10,098 nucleotides of DNA, from the NCBI GenBank assembly GCA_964626885.1, contig CAZVJA010000198.1, positions 1 to 10,098 of the forward strand, given 5' to 3'. This DNA is from CAZVJA01 sp964626885 (lineage in GTDB: Bacteria > Planctomycetota > Planctomycetia > Planctomycetales > Planctomycetaceae). Below the pieces are notes generated by a model. It was not told the origin of the DNA. It worked only from the letters and a program-made list of their open reading frames with translations, and searched no databases. This document shows positions 6,650 through 10,098 of this stretch, piece after piece. A program made the position numbers and the translations under genes. The stretch's first letter is position 1; every line of letters starts with the position of its first letter.

Positions 6650-8029
6650 CTACTGCAAATATCTCGTCCGTTTCTGGATGTCGGTATTCACGCTCTGATA
6701 GCGTGTCACAAGATTGCCGGTGCTGAACAGCCCGGTGCGGATGAATTCCATGTCATCGGCTCCGATCGCGTCGTGGAAGATCGGCAGCAGGTATTGCACA
6801 CCGAGCTTGGATGGCTGAAACCGCCGAGCATCGTATAGGCTGGGATGCACCTGCCGCGCGTGGATTTTTCCATACTTGTCGCGAAGCTTATTGGCGGGAA
6901 GCTCCTCGAGCGTGAACCCATGCTCGCGCGTCCATTGCAGGGTGGCCAAGACGTTATTGCGCCCCTTATCGAGCAGTTCGACGGCCTTGCCCCCCAGTTG
7001 AGAGCCGTAGAAGCGATCGAACTTGATCGGTCGGCCGCCGCGCTGCGTGTGCCCGATTTTTCGCGTGAAGATCGCGGAGTCGGGCGATTCGTAAGGCCGA
7101 TGCTTCTTGAAGTATTCCGTCCCGATCTGTTTCATCAGAATCCGTTTGAGCTCTTCGGCCGCGCCGCTGAAGATTGTATTCCCGGCGGGATCAACGCTTT
7201 TGGAAATGTTCCCGAGTTCCTGTCCAGAAGCATCGACCACCCCTTCGCCGACAACAATCACCGCGTGCCTCTGCAGTTCGTACAATTCAAGTACACGCTC
7301 GGCGAGATGTGCCGCATCGAGAGGGACCTCGGGGATGAGAATTATGTCCGGCTGACCGTAGGCTGAGCCGAGGGCAATATAGCCCGATTCGCGCCCCATG
7401 ACTTCGATGATCGCAATGCGGCGATGCCCTTCGGCCGTGGTGCGAAGCCGCTCGATCGATTGTGCCACGACGAACACGGCCGTCGCGTAACCGGCCGTGG
7501 CGTAGTTGATGATCTCTTCCAGATCGATCTCTTCCCGCTGGGCAAGGTGACGATATGTTTCCTTCTTTTTCCCGGTCCCCCCTTCGCGAATCCACTCATT
7601 CGGTTCGTCGATGTAATTCAAGCCGAGGTCGTTGTCGATCGTTTTCGGCGCCAGCACGCAGGGAAAGCTGTCGGTCAGGGCTTGCATGCCGCTGATCGTG
7701 CCGTCTCCGCCGACACAGACCAATCCCTCGATTCCCAGTTTCCTAAGCCGGTCGACCACGAGCTTGAGTGTCGCGGTTTCTCCGGGGCACAAATAGGTGC
7801 GCGAGGCGCCGAGCAACGTACCCCCCAGACAAGGATCGAGCTCAGGGATGGTTCGAAACAGAGGGTTCAAGGGAACGTGCGGAACGTCGGCGTGCAGCAG
7901 CCCGCTGAAACCCTCGACGATTCCGTAGATTTCGATGTTCCGCGCATTGGCTTCCACCACGGCGCCGTAAATTGTCGCGTTGAGCGCCGGGGTGTCCCCT
8001 CCGGCGGTCAGAATACCGATCCGACGCAC
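6650..8029 (-). CDS. 6-phosphofructokinase, long form with insertion
   Basis: Phosphorylates fructose 6-phosphate to fructose 1,6-bisphosphate in glycolysis, in the cytoplasm. At 459 residues it is longer than the roughly 320-340 of E. coli PfkA. Motifs in order: GILTAGGDTPALNA (5-18), VGGDGT (106-111), PKTIDND (128-134), EVMGRESGYIAL (209-220), IPEVP (232-236) and GHTQRGG (326-332). The glycine after GGD (Gly110, E. coli Gly104) predicts ATP rather than pyrophosphate as donor. Lys129, in place of E. coli Gly124, is the residue found in pyrophosphate enzymes and in the ATP-dependent group that includes trypanosome PFK. About 38 extra residues (roughly 136-176, charged, TGKKKE) lie between PKTIDND and the next helix, and a tail of about 90 residues follows the core. 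The start is GTG at 8027-8029, 6 bases from AGGAG (8036-8040). An ATG 4 bases upstream is out of frame. Confidence 0.92.
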   Translation of the reverse strand: MRRIGILTAGGDTPALNATIYGAVVEANARNIEIYGIVEGFSGLLHADVPHVPLNPLFRTIPELDPCLGGTLLGASRTYLCPGETATLKLVVDRLRKLGIEGLVCVGGDGTISGMQALTDSFPCVLAPKTIDNDLGLNYIDEPNEWIREGGTGKKKETYRHLAQREEIDLEEIINYATAGYATAVFVVAQSIERLRTTAEGHRRIAIIEVMGRESGYIALGSAYGQPDIILIPEVPLDAAHLAERVLELYELQRHAVIVVGEGVVDASGQELGNISKSVDPAGNTIFSGAAEELKRILMKQIGTEYFKKHRPYESPDSAIFTRKIGHTQRGGRPIKFDRFYGSQLGGKAVELLDKGRNNVLATLQWTREHGFTLEELPANKLRDKYGKIHARQVHPSLYDARRFQPSKLGVQYLLPIFHDAIGADDMEFIRTGLFSTGNLVTRYQSVNTDIQKRTRYLQ

Positions 8030-8088
8030 GCATTTCTCCTCAATTGTGGTGTCCTGCCGGGCAACTCCCGCGCCTCGCCAACTCCGAC

Positions 8089-8117
8089 TTGAGTCTGACC
8101 TGGAAACAACTTATACA
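8089..8117 (+). promoter_or_regulatory. Candidate sigma70-type promoter for the HtrA gene
   Basis: TTGAGT (8089-8094) and TATACA (8112-8117) are separated by exactly 17 bases, each matching four of six consensus positions. If real, the HtrA message would start near 8124 and carry a leader of about 200 bases containing the inverted repeats at 8170-8242. An ECF-like GGAAAC (8102-8107) overlaps the spacer, so a stress sigma factor is an alternative. Confidence 0.35.
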
Positions 8118-8169
8118 CTGAGATCGAGAACCTTGCCGTGGCGGCGCCGGAACGACGCGATTCTTGCGG

Positions 8170-8242
8170 ACCTGTCGTCACTCCGTCAATGCCGAATCCA
8201 ACGAATGGAGAACGGAGATACGTATTCTCAGGTATGACAGGT
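8170..8242. repeat. Nested inverted repeats in the HtrA leader
   Basis: ACCTGTC (8170-8176) is complementary to GACAGGT (8236-8242). Inside it, CTCCGT (8181-8186) is complementary to ACGGAG (8212-8217). The perfect palindrome ATACGTAT sits at 8218-8225, between the two right arms. The arrangement could fold as a two-tier stem in the leader RNA, or the palindrome could be a protein-binding site. The arms are short and widely spaced, so chance is possible. Confidence 0.4.
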
Positions 8243-8323
8243 TACCCGGCGAAGTCTCTCGGGATGGAGGCGGTGCTTGATTCGATGACTGACGCTGGTT
8301 TTGGAAAGTAAAGGAGCGGGAAG

Positions 8324-9508
8324 ATGAGAGGGATGGCAGCCTGCTTTCTATCGGCAATGCTGGGGGCGGCGATGTTCTCATGGCTGGCATCACCCGCCGC
8401 ACACAACGAGTTGCTCGCGCAGGACCAAGGTTCGTTCGAAGGACCTCGATTGCCGGGTGCTCCGGGACCGAATCGTGCGCCGGCGGCTCAGAGCCGCGAT
8501 GATGAGCTGCGCCGGCTCTTCAACCGGGAAGGGCTCTCTCCGGAAGAAGCGATTGCCGTATCGGTCTACGACAAGGACAACAAGGGGGTCGTCAACATCA
8601 CCACGAAAAGTTCGTCCGGGTTCCTACTGCTCGACGTCGCTTCGGAAGGAACCGGCTCGGGCTCGGTGATCGATCAGGCCGGCCACATCCTGACGAACTA
8701 CCATGTCATCGAAGATGCCCAGCAAGTCGGTGTCACGCTATTCGATGGGAACAATTATGACGCAACCTTGGTCGGTGCCGATCCGATCAACGATATCGCC
8801 GTGATCAAGATCAACGCCCCCAGCGAGGTTCTGTTCCCAATCTCTTTCGCCGATTCATCCAACCTGCGTGTGGGCATGCGTGTCTTTGCGATCGGAAATC
8901 CGTTTGGGCTTGAACGGACGATGACGACGGGCATCATCTCCAGCCTCAACCGTACATTGCAGATTCGAGGAAACCGGAGCATCAAATCGATCATTCAAAT
9001 CGACGCCGCGGTGAACCCCGGCAACTCCGGAGGTCCGCTGCTCAACTCGCACGGGCAATTGATTGGCATGAACACTGCAATTGCCAGCCGGAATGGACAA
9101 AGCGCCGGCGTGGGTTTCGCCATCCCCGTGAATCTCGTCACCCGCGTCGTCAACCAATTGATTCAGCACGGTCATGTCATTCGTCCCGAAATCGGCATTC
9201 AAAGCGTCTACGAAACCGATCGTGGAGTGCTCATCACGCGGCTGACTCCCGGCGGACCGGCCGAACGAGCCGGGCTGCGCGGCCCGCGTGTTGTCCGCAA
9301 AAACCGTGGGCCGTTTGTGACCGAACGGATTGATTATGGTGCCGCCGACATCGTGATCGGTGTCGACGGGCAGGACGTGAAGACCGCCGACGATTTCCTC
9401 GGCTACATCGAGACCAAGAAGGCCGGGGATCAAGTCGAGCTGGTCATTGTGCGAGAAGGCCGAAAAGTAACGGTTCCCGTCGTGTTGGGCGGGGGCGAGA
9501 AGAATTGA
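8324..9508 (+). CDS. HtrA/DegP-type exported serine protease with PDZ domain
   Basis: A 394-residue trypsin-like serine endopeptidase of family S1C. It is predicted to act in the periplasm on misfolded or specific envelope proteins. A hydrophobic N-terminus (about 4-25) is the signal or anchor, followed by a Pro/Ala-rich linker to about 60. The catalytic triad is complete: His127 in TNYHVIE, Asp157 in NDIAVI and Ser235 in GNSGGPLL. One PDZ domain covers about 283-390, with the ligand-loop region near RPEIGI and the GxPAERAGL helix. It carries an insertion of about 20 basic residues (roughly 320-339) before ADIVIGVDG, which resembles a loop in plant Deg1-type proteases. Having one PDZ rather than two makes it closer to DegS or Deg1/HhoA than to DegP. 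The ATG has AAGGAG 7 bases upstream. The lipoprotein gene follows after 18 bases. Confidence 0.94.
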   Translation: MRGMAACFLSAMLGAAMFSWLASPAAHNELLAQDQGSFEGPRLPGAPGPNRAPAAQSRDDELRRLFNREGLSPEEAIAVSVYDKDNKGVVNITTKSSSGFLLLDVASEGTGSGSVIDQAGHILTNYHVIEDAQQVGVTLFDGNNYDATLVGADPINDIAVIKINAPSEVLFPISFADSSNLRVGMRVFAIGNPFGLERTMTTGIISSLNRTLQIRGNRSIKSIIQIDAAVNPGNSGGPLLNSHGQLIGMNTAIASRNGQSAGVGFAIPVNLVTRVVNQLIQHGHVIRPEIGIQSVYETDRGVLITRLTPGGPAERAGLRGPRVVRKNRGPFVTERIDYGAADIVIGVDGQDVKTADDFLGYIETKKAGDQVELVIVREGRKVTVPVVLGGGEKN

Positions 9509-9526
9509 CCGGCAAGAAAATAATCC

Positions 9527-10098
9527 ATGACGTACCGACGTGACGACTTCCGTTTCCGAAACATCGCGTTTGCGATGATGTCGGTCTGTATGTTGGCCGG
9601 TTGTCCGAAACAATCCGTAGTGCCCCCGCCGGCGGCAAAGCCGTTCGTCGGAACGACCGTCACCGTGGCGGTTCCCGCTGGCCGGAACTTCGCTGCGAAC
9701 TGGAAGATCCTGCTCGATGAATGGTCCGAACAGACCGGCGCGACCGTTGAACTTCGGGAGTTCGGTGGCACCTCTGACGATCCACGTTTGGCGGGGGCCT
9801 TAGTCGCGACCTATGGGAATCCATCCGTGACCGATGCCGATCTGCTGATCTTCTCTCCCGTGGAGTTTGGCGACTTCGCGGCGGAAAACCGCCTCGCCAC
9901 TCTCGCTGATGACGAGCAATCGCTGCTGGGGCAACTCGACTGGATTGATGTTTTCCAAGGGTTGCGGCTGCGCGCGGCGTCGTTACAGAAGAAGCCCGCG
10001 ATCGTCCCGCTCTCCAGCCCGGTGCTCGTCTGCTATTACCGGCGCGATTTGCTCGAGAAGGCGGGTCTGGCTCCACCGCAAACCTGGAGCGATTATCA
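9527..10098 (+). CDS. Extracellular solute-binding lipoprotein, 5' part only
   Basis: An open frame of 190 codons that continues past the window end, so the C-terminus is missing. A basic start and hydrophobic stretch lead to the lipobox LAGC, with Cys26 as the lipidated residue after signal peptidase II cleavage, followed by a Pro/Ala linker. From about residue 45 the pattern fits family 1 (sugar-type) ABC solute-binding proteins: a VTVAVPAG first strand, a helix with LLDEWSEQTGATVELREF, an ADLLIFSPVEFGDFAAENRLATL region, and near the end VLVCYYRRDLLEKAGLAPPQTWSDY, the typical interlobe motif. The ligand cannot be told. The ATG lies 18 bases after the HtrA stop, suggesting co-transcription; the ribosome-binding site is weak. 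The permease and ATPase genes, if present, would lie beyond the window. Confidence 0.85.
   Translation, partial: MTYRRDDFRFRNIAFAMMSVCMLAGCPKQSVVPPPAAKPFVGTTVTVAVPAGRNFAANWKILLDEWSEQTGATVELREFGGTSDDPRLAGALVATYGNPSVTDADLLIFSPVEFGDFAAENRLATLADDEQSLLGQLDWIDVFQGLRLRAASLQKKPAIVPLSSPVLVCYYRRDLLEKAGLAPPQTWSDY

Larger units (their letters stand above)
8030..8323. other. Divergent control region between PFK and HtrA genes
   Basis: A 294-base gap with divergent genes on both sides and no gene of its own. It holds the PFK ribosome-binding site (AGGAG on the minus strand, 8036-8040), a sigma70-like promoter candidate reading toward HtrA (8089-8117), a set of nested inverted repeats (8170-8242), and the strong HtrA ribosome-binding site AAGGAG (8311-8316). 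I could not find a convincing minus-strand promoter for PFK by eye. Confidence 0.6.

Noticed and set aside
8027..8033. ATG four bases upstream of the PFK GTG start (ATGCGTG on the minus strand)
   Set aside because: It is out of frame with the kinase, only 2 bases from the AGGAG site, and opens a 63-codon frame with no motif. The GTG is the sensible start.
7424..8092. 222-codon plus-strand frame opposite PFK
   Set aside because: It is antisense to the GGDG and PKTIDND region of the kinase and matches no family.
8855..9613. 252-codon minus-strand frame opposite HtrA
   Set aside because: It is antisense to the HtrA catalytic serine and PDZ region; its composition is that of a shadow frame.
9660..10076. 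Minus-strand frame opposite the solute-binding lipoprotein
   Set aside because: It is extremely Arg/Ser/Pro-rich, while the plus strand reads through as a lipoprotein with a lipobox.

Overview
The window looks like chromosomal DNA from a planctomycete-type bacterium. This is inferred from the protein style and gene mix, not from a marker gene: a membrane-anchored CxxC protein of a kind I associate with that phylum, a stand-alone secretin-like domain, a long 6-phosphofructokinase, and exported proteins with short signal peptides. I see no tRNA, rRNA, CRISPR array, insertion sequence or phage gene. Apart from two gene-poor gaps the region is ordinary, densely coding housekeeping and envelope sequence.

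Layout. Positions 74-2993 are a minus-strand run of three closely spaced genes. In transcription order they are a multi-pass M48 zinc metallopeptidase with a C-terminal extension, a small membrane-anchored CxxC protein, and a DUF4279 protein. A 323-base gap (2994-3316) holds a strong dyad, followed by a minus-strand hotdog-fold acyl-CoA thioesterase (3317-3742). A 398-base gap with no supportable gene (3743-4140) precedes a plus-strand exported protein (4141-4962) built from a shortened secretin-type domain. Convergent to it is a MogA-type molybdopterin adenylyltransferase (5096-5632, minus). Divergent from MogA is an exported thioredoxin-type glutathione peroxidase (5906-6568, plus), which ends at a clear rho-independent terminator. 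A long 6-phosphofructokinase (6650-8029, minus) is divergent from an exported HtrA/DegP-type serine protease (8324-9508, plus). A solute-binding lipoprotein follows 18 bases later and runs off the window end.

How the genes fit together. There is an envelope and stress theme: M48 membrane protease, HtrA protease with a PDZ domain, exported peroxidase and lipoprotein. It is interspersed with cytoplasmic metabolism (PFK, MogA, thioesterase). Only the 74-2993 group and the HtrA/lipoprotein pair look like operons. No previously undescribed multi-gene system is evident. The most unusual items are the secretin-like protein lacking both ring domains and the canonical C-terminus, the PH-like tail on the M48 protease, the insertion in the PFK, and the dyad-rich leader in front of HtrA.
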